From Halalkalirubrum salinum (GTDB lineage Archaea; Halobacteriota; Halobacteria; Halobacteriales; Haloferacaceae): a stretch of DNA of 34,393 bases. Each line of letters starts with the position of its first letter. Positions within the stretch are counted from its first letter, which is position 1. The stretch spans positions 1-34,393 of the forward strand of contig NZ_SRSG01000021.1 of the NCBI RefSeq assembly GCF_005543295.1, written 5' to 3'. The notes under the pieces are model-generated. The model had not been told where the DNA came from, did not search any database, and saw only the letters and a program-made list of their open reading frames with translations. This document shows positions 17,006-24,744 of the stretch, piece by piece. The position numbers and the translations under genes are program-made.

Positions 17006-17920
17006 ATGGAATGCGGGGAGATCCTGATCGACGAGCTGGCTGGCGACTTTGATCTGCAGTCAACGGTCGAAAGTGGTCAGAGCTACCTCTGGGATCGCCC
17101 AGATGGCCAGATGTACACCGAATCTGACGTCCATGGTGGGACCGCGTGGTACGAGACAGTCGTTTCGCCAATTCACGGCGTCACCGAGGAGCCAGCCGTC
17201 GTTCGCGTCCGCCAACACCACGATCGACTCGAGTGGGAGTCGACGACAGACGCGGTTTCGATACTCACCCATATTCTCCGGTTAGACGACGATCTGGACG
17301 CGATCGAGAGGGCGGTTCCGGCTGATCCGATGATCACGCGCGCGTTCGATCGGTACCCCGGCATGCGGCTCGTCCGCGATCCCGCGTTCCCAAGTCTGAT
17401 TTCGTTCATTTGCTCGGCGCAAATGCGCGTATCGCGAATCCACGGCATGCAGCGATCGCTCAGAGAGACGTACGGAATGGCCGTCGAAATGGACGGACAG
17501 ACGTATTACGCCTACCCGACGCCCGAGTCGATCGCCGCCAGAACTGAGGCCGAACTACGCGGCCTCAGCCTTGGCTATCGAGCTCCGTACATCCAACGAA
17601 CTGCCGAGATGGTCGCCGGAGGGGAGGCCGATCCGCGGGACGCCGCGTCGCTCCCCTACGAGGATGCTCGCGAGTACCTCACGCAGTTCGTCGGGGTCGG
17701 CGAGAAGGTCGCCGACTGCGTGTTGTTGTTCTCGCTTGGGTTTACCGAACCGGTTCCGCTCGATACGTGGATCCAGACGGCGATCGCCGACTACTATCCT
17801 GACTGTGCGTGTGGTAGCTACGCAGAAACCTCGAGATCGATTCGCGATCGCTTCGGCGGCAAATACGCCGGCTACGTACAGACGTACGTGTTCCACCACC
17901 TTCGCAACGGCGGGGAGTGA
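17006..17920 (+). CDS. ogg: OGG1-like 8-oxoguanine DNA glycosylase / AP lyase
   Basis: A 304-aa HhH-GPD DNA glycosylase of the eukaryote-like OGG1 group. The N-terminal beta domain carries VESGQSYLW (21-29), equivalent to the substrate-pocket LxxGQxFRW. The helix-hairpin-helix reads FVGVGEKVADCVLLFSLG, giving catalytic Lys234, followed by Asp253 in PVPLDTW. It excises 8-oxoguanine and cleaves the abasic site. A mutY gene also lies in this window (22222), so two parts of the 'GO' repair system are encoded about 5 kb apart. The start at 17006 fits the N-terminal homology; the upstream promoter is weak. Confidence 0.93.
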   Translation: MECGEILIDELAGDFDLQSTVESGQSYLWDRPDGQMYTESDVHGGTAWYETVVSPIHGVTEEPAVVRVRQHHDRLEWESTTDAVSILTHILRLDDDLDAIERAVPADPMITRAFDRYPGMRLVRDPAFPSLISFICSAQMRVSRIHGMQRSLRETYGMAVEMDGQTYYAYPTPESIAARTEAELRGLSLGYRAPYIQRTAEMVAGGEADPRDAASLPYEDAREYLTQFVGVGEKVADCVLLFSLGFTEPVPLDTWIQTAIADYYPDCACGSYAETSRSIRDRFGGKYAGYVQTYVFHHLRNGGE

Positions 17921-18010
17921 CTGGCTCCAAGGCAGCCACACATATGAGGTTCGTTAGTTGAGCCGAACGGGAGAAGTTTCATACCAGTTGGTGTGATATC
18001 TATAAGCACA

Positions 18011-18439
18011 ATGGACTGCCGAGTCGTCGTAGAAGCAGCCGTGCCGGTGTACGACGTGGAGACCACGGACGAGGCCGTCCGCATCGCAATTTCGAAGACC
18101 GGCGAAATGCTCAACCCAGATTTGAACTACGTTGAAATAACCATGGGCTCACGAACGACCCCCGGCGGCGAGGAGCTCCCGCCGGCGTTCATCGCCGCGG
18201 ACGAGGCACTCGTTGCGTTGGAACTCGAGATGACGGTGTTCAATGTCGAGCGCGATGAGCACGCTTTACGGATCGCCCGAAAAGAGATCGGCCAGCGACT
18301 GCACAATATTCCGCTGAAGGTATTATTGGTCGAAGAAATCCCGGATGACAAAGACGACAACGCTGACGAGCAATCTGATGAGGCATCCGAACCAGCGGAT
18401 GACGATATGCTCCCAGATGTCGACGATATGATTGAGTGA
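18011..18439 (+). CDS. DUF555 (UPF0212) paralogue lacking the zinc knuckle
   Basis: A 142-aa protein of the archaeal DUF555 family, function unknown. The core matches the second copy in this window (28808-29173): VVEAAVPVYDVETTDEAVRIAISKTG, AFIAADEALVALELEMTVFN and DEHALRIARKEIGQRL. Where that copy has GCPACGEPF, this one has only GSRTTPGGEEL, so the CPxC knuckle is gone. A 35-residue acidic tail (DKDDNADEQSDEASEPADDD) is added instead. The start is the ATG at 18011, where homology begins. A MITE-like element begins one base after the stop codon. Confidence 0.9.
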   Translation: MDCRVVVEAAVPVYDVETTDEAVRIAISKTGEMLNPDLNYVEITMGSRTTPGGEELPPAFIAADEALVALELEMTVFNVERDEHALRIARKEIGQRLHNIPLKVLLVEEIPDDKDDNADEQSDEASEPADDDMLPDVDDMIE

Positions 18440-18440
18440 G

Positions 18441-18553
18441 CTATAGTAGCGTTTGCAATGATGTTCTCACTTCGATTTAAGAACCGCTGATTCACTCTCT
18501 CTTAGACTTCTTTTCGAGGTGCTTGGTGCAAAGAGTTGCAAACGTTACTATAG
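18441..18553. mobile_element. MITE-like 113-base element
   Basis: Terminal inverted repeats of 18 bases, CTATAGTAGCGTTTGCAA (18441-18458) and TTGCAAACGTTACTATAG (18536-18553), match at 17 of 18 positions. The 77-base interior has no ORF. CTATAG is itself palindromic, so the outer six bases could instead be a target-site duplication, leaving a 101-base element at 18447-18547. The parent insertion sequence is not identified. Together with 18554-18670, in which I see nothing, it fills the gap between two genes. Confidence 0.75.
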
Positions 18554-18670
18554 TCGAACGGCTACTTCCTGAGCAGACCACACAGACCACACACCAGCGC
18601 GTTTTACAACCCGACGCATGCTAGCGCTATCGCTCGAGAATACGTGGCACTTGGGGATGTCGTAGAAATT

Positions 18671-18910
18671 TTAGTCCGCAGTCGGGGCAACGGGTTCGGC
18701 TTCGGAGTATGCCTCCTCCATTGATCCGGTAATTCCTTCTGCGAGTTTAAACACGGCAGCTTTGTGGTCTGTTTTCGATTTGTGGATCGATGTCGGCTTT
18801 ACTCCCATTGTCTCGTATGCGGTCAGGTCGAATTCGCCTTCCCACGCTTCGCACTGGTTTCGTACTTCCGAAAGAAGACCGTGCAGGTGAATGAGCTCCT
18901 GTTTTTTCAT
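18671..18910 (-). CDS. UPF0058 family protein
   Basis: A 79-aa protein matching the archaeal UPF0058 pattern from the first residue: MKKQELIHLHGLLSEVRNQC, then YETMGVKPTSIHKSKTDHKAAVFKLAEGI. Function is unknown. It is small, mixed alpha/beta and probably cytosolic. A TATA-like actataac lies about 27 bases before the ATG on the minus strand. It stands alone between the MITE-like element and a stretch (18911-19186) that holds only the TnpB-type end described separately. Confidence 0.9.
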   Translation of the reverse strand: MKKQELIHLHGLLSEVRNQCEAWEGEFDLTAYETMGVKPTSIHKSKTDHKAAVFKLAEGITGSMEEAYSEAEPVAPTAD

Positions 18911-19097
18911 AGGCGAACAAGAGTAACGTCTGGAGGGTTATAGTATTATCCTGAGATGAGTTAGCATACGGCGACCAATAGAGGCAGTGAAACGGCCGAA
19001 TATGGCAGATTTCGCCACGAGATTCCGAACGGTTGATCATGAGTGTTAGGTTGGTCCTTCACGGATCGCAAACTTCTGTCGGAGTTTACAGGGGCTT

Positions 19098-19136
19098 GAA
19101 GAGAAAGCCTACGACTTCAGTCGTGGGAGTAGTCAC
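19098..19136 (+). mobile_element. Solitary IS200/IS605-type (TnpB) right-end remnant
   Basis: The stretch contains gagaaagcctacgacttc followed by agtcgtgggagtagtcac. This is the conserved right end found after tnpB genes in many haloarchaeal IS605/IS1341 elements, including the CTACGACTtcAGTCGTGGG hairpin. In intact elements this region encodes the 3' part of the guide RNA (omega RNA). No tnpB coding sequence or left end is visible nearby, so it is a decayed or solitary end. Confidence 0.6.
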
Positions 19137-19186
19137 CATCCCAACGCTGTCCGAGCACATATCGGCCTCGAATACGAATAGCGAAT

Positions 19187-19333
19187 ATGCGAGACGAATC
19201 CGAAATTCGAGCGCAATACGAGTTCCTCGCCGAAGAGTTAGCAGACGAAGAGATGAGCCACGAAGGCGTCAAAGCGATGTTTACCCACTACAAGCGTGCC
19301 CTTGGATGGGTGCTCGAAGAGGAACACATGTGA
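19187..19333 (+). CDS. 48-aa acidic small protein
   Basis: A 48-codon ORF, ATG to TGA: starts MRDESEIRAQYEFLAEELAD and ends GVKAMFTHYKRALGWVLEEEH-M. It is acidic, predicted wholly helical and has haloarchaeal codon use, unlike its AT-richer flanks. I have the impression that similar short proteins (SHEGVKAMFTHYKRALGWVL-like) occur in other haloarchaea, but cannot verify it. It lies 50 bases after the TnpB-type end and 95 bases before the candidate small RNA. Function unknown. Confidence 0.6.
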   Translation: MRDESEIRAQYEFLAEELADEEMSHEGVKAMFTHYKRALGWVLEEEHM

Positions 19334-19427
19334 GTACAGACAAGTGTAGTTACTGTATCGGTGACAATTTGACTGTGCAGTTCGTAAAACCCGTTACGTT
19401 TAATACAATTGCTCAGATATGACCAAT

Positions 19428-19520
19428 TGACGCTTCGATCTGGAGGGCCGAAGCGTCAGCGGGGACCAATTCAGGGCGGCAAGCATCCACGCGAGTTTCG
19501 CGTGGCTTGCTTTCCTTTTC
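19428..19520 (+). ncRNA. Candidate two-hairpin small RNA
   Basis: A clear TATA element (gtttaatac, 19398-19406) is followed about 26 bases later by a perfect hairpin TGACGCTTCG/CGAAGCGTCA (19428-19458). A second long hairpin follows: GCAAG-CCACGCGA, loop GTT, TCGCGTGG-CTTGC (19479-19510, with a 3-base bulge). The sequence then runs tttccttttc, which looks like an archaeal T-rich terminator. An 8-base direct repeat gaccaatt flanks hairpin 1 (19421-19428 and 19464-19471). No ORF fits. As a terminator for the convergent gene at 19527 it would be on the wrong side of its T-run. Confidence 0.5.
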
Positions 19521-19526
19521 AAGTAC

Positions 19527-19811
19527 CTATTCGATAGAGAGCGATCCACCGCGTGTCGGTTCACCGTCTCCATTTTCGTCCCATTCGAGTTCAAACTCAA
19601 CAGAGAGTTCCGCGCCCGACGAGCCAGTTTCACGCTCGGCTTTAACCTCGAACGTGGGTCGTGCAGGGATCTCGAGCGTGACGTCTTCGTTGCCTGCGCT
19701 AAGTGTAATCGGCTCGCCGGAGTCGAGCTTGTCGGCGACCGTTCGAAGATAGGCAGCGATCGTCTCACGATCTTCGTCAGATTCAGTGACAAACAGGGTT
19801 TCTTCAGGCAT
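19527..19811 (-). CDS. Amphi-Trp domain protein (second copy)
   Basis: A 94-aa protein with the full amphi-Trp layout. An amphipathic helix (DEDRETIAAYLRTVADKLDSG) is followed by strands ITLSAGNEDVTLEIPARPTFEVKAER and ELSVEFELEWDENGD, the latter carrying the conserved ELEW. It differs from the copy at 4136 in having the classical W-containing strand and no long acidic N-terminus. Function of the domain is unknown. The gene is flanked by the small-RNA candidate on its 3' side and an AT-rich gap (19812-20038) before the PadR gene, with which it is divergent. Confidence 0.87.
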   Translation of the reverse strand: MPEETLFVTESDEDRETIAAYLRTVADKLDSGEPITLSAGNEDVTLEIPARPTFEVKAERETGSSGAELSVEFELEWDENGDGEPTRGGSLSIE

Positions 19812-20038
19812 GTCTTAGCGTACGAGTGGCGTCAACATAATAATAGCGACTACTGAATAGCTGTCGACACACCTGAGAATCATGTTGATAATCAATTCAG
19901 CTTTTAGTACTTTCCAGTATTGATACATTAACTTCTGAAACCGATCGAAATCATCACCCACAGACGGTCTGTCGTGACATATAGTTGGTTCGATATACTT
20001 AATAATATGCGGATCTAACGAATAAGCGGATATTACCG

Positions 20039-20326
20039 ATGCACGACTTGACAGGGTTTCAGCGGGATCTCTTGTACGTGATTGCTGGGCTTGAGGAACC
20101 GCACGGACTAGCGATCAAAGAAGAGCTTGAAGAGTATTACGAAAAAGAGATTCACCACGGGCGACTGTATCCAAACCTCGATACCCTCGTAAACAAAGGG
20201 TTAGTCGAGAAGGGAGAACAAGACCGGCGGACGAATAAGTATATTATGACGCGGCGCGGTCGCCGAGAAATTGAGGCACGCACAGAGTGGGAAGCACAAT
20301 ATATCGACGCGCTGATCGCAGAGTAG
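20039..20326 (+). CDS. PadR-family HTH transcriptional regulator
   Basis: A 95-aa winged-helix protein of the PadR group. It starts LTGFQRDLLYVIAGLEEPHGLAIKEELEEYY, then HHGRLYPNLDTLVNKGLVEKGEQDRRTNKYIMTRRGRREIE, which matches the PadR recognition helix and wing. It lacks the C-terminal coiled-coil domain, as do many haloarchaeal members. The upstream region (19980-20038) is AT-rich, with two copies of gcggat around possible TATA elements, which could be autoregulatory. Its target is unknown; the aminotransferase gene 88 bases downstream on the same strand has its own TATA-like sequence. Confidence 0.92.
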   Translation: MHDLTGFQRDLLYVIAGLEEPHGLAIKEELEEYYEKEIHHGRLYPNLDTLVNKGLVEKGEQDRRTNKYIMTRRGRREIEARTEWEAQYIDALIAE

Positions 20327-20414
20327 CTGTCGATCGACACACCCGGTCACGCAATATTTGTTCAAGGCGTAAGCAGATATAACAATTTATCACGCCTGCG
20401 GCTGTAGCGGAGAC

Positions 20415-21758
20415 ATGAACCGAGAGACGGCGGAGCCATCAGTCCGATCGATACCGGGCGAAAAGGCATCGAAATGGGTCGAAAGCCACGGATCGGTCGC
20501 CGCGCCGAGTACGTACGTCTACGAGTTTGTCTGGGATCTCTCTGGCGACGCGGAAGGGCCGTTTTGTACCGACATCGACGGGAACGTGCTCTTAGATTTC
20601 ACGAGCCACGTCGCTGCTGCGCCGCTGGGCTACAATAACCCAAAGATCATGGATCGCCTCAGGGAATTCGATCTGGTTGATCCACTAAAAATTGCTGGGC
20701 AGGACTTCTACGTATCGAGTGGTCAGCCGCCCGAAGACAACCCGCTCCCGGGACCAACCGCGCTCATGCAGCGACTCGTCGATATCACCGACGCATATGA
20801 CATGGACACAGTGTTTCTGTCGAACTCCGGCGCGGAGGCTGTTGAGAACGCGATCAAGATCGCCTACGATGAAAGCGGCGGCGCGAAGTACGCACTCACG
20901 TTCGAGGGTGCGTTTCATGGACGAACCCTCGGCGCACTGTCGTTGAACCGATCGAAGGAAGTCTATCGCCGACGATTCCCGGAGATTCCATCCGTTCAGG
21001 ACGTTCCCTTCTGTGAGGACCGAAACTGTAGCGCCGAAACGTGTTCGTGTGGCTTTTTTGCTGGCGGGGAGTCGAGGCTCCGTCGAAAACTTGATCCAGA
21101 GCGCGGGTACATCAATCCCGAGGAGGTCGCCTACATCATTATGGAGCCGATACAGGGCGAAGGCGGCTACCGGTTCCCAAGTGAGACCTTCATGAGCGAG
21201 ATCGCCGCGCTCGTTGATGAACACGACATCACGCTGATCGCTGACGAGATTCAGTCGGGGCTGGGTCGGACCGGAAAGATGTGGGGTGCAGACCACTACC
21301 CGATTGAGCCGGATGTGATCACGTCTGCAAAGGCGCTGCGCGTCGGCGCGACAATCTCACGATCGGACGTATTCCCAGAAGAGCGAAGCCGGCTGTCTTC
21401 GACGTGGGGTGCCGGCGACATCATCGCCTCACTGCAGGGCGCATTGACGATCGACGCGATAGAGGAGCACGACCTGCTGTCAAACGCGGTCGATCGCGGG
21501 CGGCAGTTCCGCGAGCACTTCGAAGACGCTGCTCCACCGGGCGTGACCGACGTCCGCGGGAAGGGGTTGATGCTCGCCGTAGAGTTTGACTCGAAAGAAC
21601 GCCGCGACACCGTGCAAAAGGCAGCCTTACAACGCGGACTGCTGGTTTTGTCCTGTGGACACAACGTGATCAGAGTGTTACCGCCCCTCGACGTGACCGC
21701 GCGTGAGATCAACCTCGGCGCGCAGTTGCTTCTCGCGGCGATCGATGATGCCGTGTGA
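20415..21758 (+). CDS. PLP-dependent class III aminotransferase, lysine-6-aminotransferase-like
   Basis: A 447-aa fold-type I aminotransferase. PLP residues are visible: SNSGAEAVENAIK (136-148), FHGRTLGALS (168-177), Asp277 in LIADEIQSGLGRTG, and Lys306 in VITSAKALRVG. The sequence ALRVGATISRSD followed by RLSSTWGAGD is closer to L-lysine 6-aminotransferases than to acetylornithine or GABA enzymes, which have KxxGGGxPxGA. Residues 200-212 carry an unusual Cys cluster (CEDRNCSAETCSC), possibly metal-binding. The probable reaction is transfer of a terminal amino group to 2-oxoglutarate; the substrate is inferred. A TATA-like gatataac precedes the ATG by about 30 bases. Confidence 0.9.
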   Translation: MNRETAEPSVRSIPGEKASKWVESHGSVAAPSTYVYEFVWDLSGDAEGPFCTDIDGNVLLDFTSHVAAAPLGYNNPKIMDRLREFDLVDPLKIAGQDFYVSSGQPPEDNPLPGPTALMQRLVDITDAYDMDTVFLSNSGAEAVENAIKIAYDESGGAKYALTFEGAFHGRTLGALSLNRSKEVYRRRFPEIPSVQDVPFCEDRNCSAETCSCGFFAGGESRLRRKLDPERGYINPEEVAYIIMEPIQGEGGYRFPSETFMSEIAALVDEHDITLIADEIQSGLGRTGKMWGADHYPIEPDVITSAKALRVGATISRSDVFPEERSRLSSTWGAGDIIASLQGALTIDAIEEHDLLSNAVDRGRQFREHFEDAAPPGVTDVRGKGLMLAVEFDSKERRDTVQKAALQRGLLVLSCGHNVIRVLPPLDVTAREINLGAQLLLAAIDDAV

Positions 21759-21811
21759 GTGAGCGCGATCACAGTAAGTGACAGATCTCGACCGATCGCT
21801 GTCGAGAGGGC

Positions 21812-22135
21812 TCACATCCGGTATCGATTGTTTTCGTCGAGCGAGGGAAGATTCGATCCGCCGGTCATCTCCTCGTAGGTCATTCCTGCGAGATATTCGT
21901 CGTAAGTTACGTCGTAGGTCGTTCGGAGGTGAAAGTCGAGATCGGCCGTGTCGACCGACAGTCGGAAGAGCTGGTGAATCGCCCGCGCGACGATATCGTC
22001 GGGCCCCTCGTGGTCGAACACTGCCTGAAGCATCGCGAGTTCCGTCTTTGTCTCCCGATCGAGGTCAACGCTCAGTTCATCGTCGAGCGCTGAGTATGCG
22101 TCCTGTACATCGTCGTTGAGTTCGTCCAATCCCAT
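21812..22135 (-). CDS. Conserved small acidic protein, unknown function
   Basis: A 107-aa acidic, mostly helical protein that I do not recognise. It starts MGLDELNDDVQDAYSALDDE, has an amphipathic central helix (ETKTELAMLQAVFDHEG) and the segment DDIVARAIHQLFRLSVDT, and ends with a Tyr-rich stretch (TYDVTYDEYLAGMTYEEM). There are no cysteines and no membrane segment. It is divergent from mutY, with 86 bases between the two starts, so they may share a control region. Codon use and acidity are like the neighbouring genes, which supports a real gene. Confidence 0.75.
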   Translation of the reverse strand: MGLDELNDDVQDAYSALDDELSVDLDRETKTELAMLQAVFDHEGPDDIVARAIHQLFRLSVDTADLDFHLRTTYDVTYDEYLAGMTYEEMTGGSNLPSLDENNRYRM

Positions 22136-22221
22136 AGCTGGGGATACGCGCCGGGACGCAAACGGCTTGTGGAACGAGACTGATCAGCACGCCTAAACCG
22201 ACCGAGCCGGTACCGCTCTTA

Positions 22222-23142
22222 ATGGCAGACGAGTCGGAGCAGTCGCCCCTCCCGTCAGATCAGTCGGCCGTACAACGAGCGCTGATCAAGTGGTACGAAG
22301 CCGATCATCGTGAATATCCGTGGCGTGAGACCGACGACCCATATGCAATCCTCGTCTCAGAGGTGATGAGCCAACAAACCCAGCTCGATCGCGTCGTCTC
22401 CGCCTGGAAAGACTTTCTGGATGAGTGGCCGACCATCGAGGCGCTTGCGGCGGCCGATCGATCGGCGGTCGTCGCCTTCTGGAGCGATCACAGCCTCGGG
22501 TACAACAATCGCGCAAAGTACCTGCATGAGGCTGCCCAACAAGTACTCGAGGAGTTCGACGGCGAGTTTCCGCGATCGCCCGAGGAGCTACAATCGCTGA
22601 TGGGCGTCGGACCGTACACTGCTAACGCAGTGGCATCCTTCGCGTTCAACAACGGCAACGCGGTCGTCGACACGAACGTAAAGCGGGTGTTGTACCGCGC
22701 GTTCGGTGTCGAGGACTCGGACGCAGCGTTTGAACAGGCCGCAGCAGACCTGATGCCCACAGGCAAGTCGCGCGTATGGAACAATGCGATCATGGAGCTC
22801 GGCGGTGTCGCCTGTGGGAAGACGCCGCGATGTGACGAGGCAGGCTGTCCGTGGCGCGAGTGGTGTCACGCCTACCAGACCGGCGATTTCACCGCACCCG
22901 ACGTCCCCACACAGCCGAGCTTCGAAGGGAGCCGTCGACAGTTCCGCGGCCGTGTGGTTCGGCTGCTCGGTGAACACGACACAATGGAGTTAGATACGCT
23001 TGGACATCGGATTCGTGTTGACTACACTCCCGACGGTGAACACGGCAGAGAGTGGCTTCGAGGGATTCTCTCGGATCTTGTGGATGACGGCCTTGTGCAA
23101 ATCGAAGAACAGGGCGATCGAACGATCGCTCGGCTCCGGTAG
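22222..23142 (+). CDS. mutY: A/G-specific adenine DNA glycosylase MutY
   Basis: A 306-aa HhH-GPD glycosylase that removes adenine paired with 8-oxoguanine. Catalytic Glu47 lies in SEVMSQQTQ, the helix-hairpin-helix is LMGVGPYTANAVASFAF (126-142), and Asp150 is in VVDTNVKR. A 4Fe-4S cluster is indicated by C198, C204, C209 and C215; the spacing (C-x5-C-x4-C-x5-C) differs from the classical C-x6-C-x2-C-x5-C. A C-terminal winged-helix-like part replaces the bacterial NUDIX-like domain. It complements the OGG1-like enzyme at 17006. A gcctaaa half-site lies at 22191-22197, but no full palindrome. Confidence 0.95.
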   Translation: MADESEQSPLPSDQSAVQRALIKWYEADHREYPWRETDDPYAILVSEVMSQQTQLDRVVSAWKDFLDEWPTIEALAAADRSAVVAFWSDHSLGYNNRAKYLHEAAQQVLEEFDGEFPRSPEELQSLMGVGPYTANAVASFAFNNGNAVVDTNVKRVLYRAFGVEDSDAAFEQAAADLMPTGKSRVWNNAIMELGGVACGKTPRCDEAGCPWREWCHAYQTGDFTAPDVPTQPSFEGSRRQFRGRVVRLLGEHDTMELDTLGHRIRVDYTPDGEHGREWLRGILSDLVDDGLVQIEEQGDRTIARLR

Positions 23143-23235
23143 GCCAGTTCAACCGTGGTGGAGACGTCGATTAGTTGTTACCACCGTCGCGCGAAGAGTT
23201 AAGTCGGCTGCGACCAAACCGTGTCATGAGATATC

Positions 23236-23724
23236 ATGCCACTATACGATCGGATTCTGGTCCCGACGGACGGATCCGACGAAGGGCGGCGGGCAGTCGA
23301 GCACGCCATAGATCTGGCCGTCGTCCACAAGGCGACGCTGCACACCGTGTACGTCGTCAACACCGCGAGATACGCGGGCTTGCCGATGGAGTCATCCTGG
23401 GAGGGCGTTGACGAATTACTCCGATCGGACGCCGAGAGCGCCGTCGACTCGGTCCGAGAGCTCGCAGCTGACGCCGGGCTCGACGTCGAATCAGCGATCG
23501 TCGACGGTGCCCCGAGCAAGCAAATCGTCACGTACGCAGAAGAAGCTAATTGTGACCTGATCGTTATGGGGACACACGGCCGCGGTGGGATCGACAGACT
23601 GCTTTTGGGTAGTGTGACGGAAAAAGTCGTCCGAAGCGCAAACGTGCCCGTCTTGACTGTTCGTGTCGATGGCAACGGCGCTGCCGCGGTGCCAAGCGCG
23701 ACCGGCGAGGTCCAGTCGGATTGA
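23236..23724 (+). CDS. Universal stress protein (UspA family)
   Basis: A 162-aa UspA-fold protein. It begins YDRILVPTDGSDEGRRAVEHA (4-24), the canonical first strand and acidic loop. The ATP-binding motif G-x2-G-x9-G-S/T reads GTHGRGGIDRLLLGSVTEKV (about 112-131), so nucleotide binding is likely. Haloarchaea carry many such genes, commonly linked to stress or dormancy; the specific role is unknown. The gene lies 93 bases after mutY on the same strand and is convergent with birA (48 bases). Confidence 0.95.
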   Translation: MPLYDRILVPTDGSDEGRRAVEHAIDLAVVHKATLHTVYVVNTARYAGLPMESSWEGVDELLRSDAESAVDSVRELAADAGLDVESAIVDGAPSKQIVTYAEEANCDLIVMGTHGRGGIDRLLLGSVTEKVVRSANVPVLTVRVDGNGAAAVPSATGEVQSD

Positions 23725-23772
23725 GCCGAGGCTATCGAGACCAACAAGTGAAAACGGCAGGCGTCCCAAGAG

Positions 23773-24744
23773 TCACAGGCTATCGTTGTGCCGATCGTTC
23801 GGCCGGAGGTGTTCACAGTCGCCCGCGTGGACGGTCTCGATGCCCTCACCAGTATCAATCTGTAATGCCCCGGGCATGACGATGTCTTCGGCGATTCCAG
23901 TGATAGTGTCGGTGTGGGTCTCGACGCGGACAGGCATGCCGAGCGTGACCGATCGATCGCGCCACGCGTCCAACACTGAGTCGAGAGTAGTAATCTGTTG
24001 ATCAAACGCCGCAAGCATCGCCCGAACAGTCTCACCCCGATCGACCGGTCCGTCGATCTCCGACCGAATACTCGTCGCGTTGTCGGGAAGCTCAGCCGCG
24101 TCTATGTCGGCGTTCAGTCCAATCCCAACGACAAGCCAGGAGATGCGATCGGCCTCACCTTCCATTTCTGTGAGGATGCCACAGAGCTTTCGGCCGCCGT
24201 AGCCTGCGTCGGGATTCTCGGGAACGATCACGTCGTTTGGCCATTTGATTGCGGCGTCAACGCCGAGTGAGCGTGCGACGTCGACGGTCGCCACTGCGGC
24301 CGCGAGGGTAAACAGCGGCGCGTGTGCCGGGGGACGATCGGGCCGCAAGAGGATCGACAGCGAGACCGCGCCGTCAGGCGACTGCCAGGGTCGATCGAGT
24401 CGGCCCCGACTGTTAGTCTGTCGACCGGCAACCACGGCGATGTTCTCGGCCCCTTCCGCGGCGAGTTCGCGAGCGCGTTGGTTCGTACTGGAGAGTTCGT
24501 CGTAATAGCGCACCTGGTACGGCGCGGTACGGCCGTATTCGATCGCCGCTGTGGAGCCGTATTCTGGGGTGTCGGTCACGACGTACCCATCGGCCGTGCT
24601 GTCGATCGAAAATCCCTGCTGGCGGAGCGCTTCGACGTGTTTCCAGACCGCAGCGCGCGAAATATCGGCCGCGGCTGCGAGATCAGGACCCGATGCGGGA
24701 CCGGCTTCGAGCGCCCGGAGGATCGATCGGCGCGTCCGGTTCAT
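23773..24744 (-). CDS. birA: BirA, biotin-protein ligase with HTH domain
   Basis: A 323-aa bifunctional BirA. Residues 1-60 are a winged helix (SRAAVWKHVEALRQQGFSI) and 65-260 the biotinyl ligase domain. The biotin/ATP loop reads SRGRLDRPWQSPDG (112-125), a variant of the usual GRGRxGRxW. IKWPNDV and KLCGILTE follow, then an SH3-like C-terminal domain. It activates biotin to biotinyl-AMP and attaches it to carboxylases; the HTH suggests autoregulated biotin genes. The ATG at 24744 is set by the start of the HTH and a TATA-like ggtattt about 28 bases upstream. The longer open frame to 25380 runs antisense through cofD and is not coding. Confidence 0.95.
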   Translation of the reverse strand: MNRTRRSILRALEAGPASGPDLAAAADISRAAVWKHVEALRQQGFSIDSTADGYVVTDTPEYGSTAAIEYGRTAPYQVRYYDELSSTNQRARELAAEGAENIAVVAGRQTNSRGRLDRPWQSPDGAVSLSILLRPDRPPAHAPLFTLAAAVATVDVARSLGVDAAIKWPNDVIVPENPDAGYGGRKLCGILTEMEGEADRISWLVVGIGLNADIDAAELPDNATSIRSEIDGPVDRGETVRAMLAAFDQQITTLDSVLDAWRDRSVTLGMPVRVETHTDTITGIAEDIVMPGALQIDTGEGIETVHAGDCEHLRPNDRHNDSL

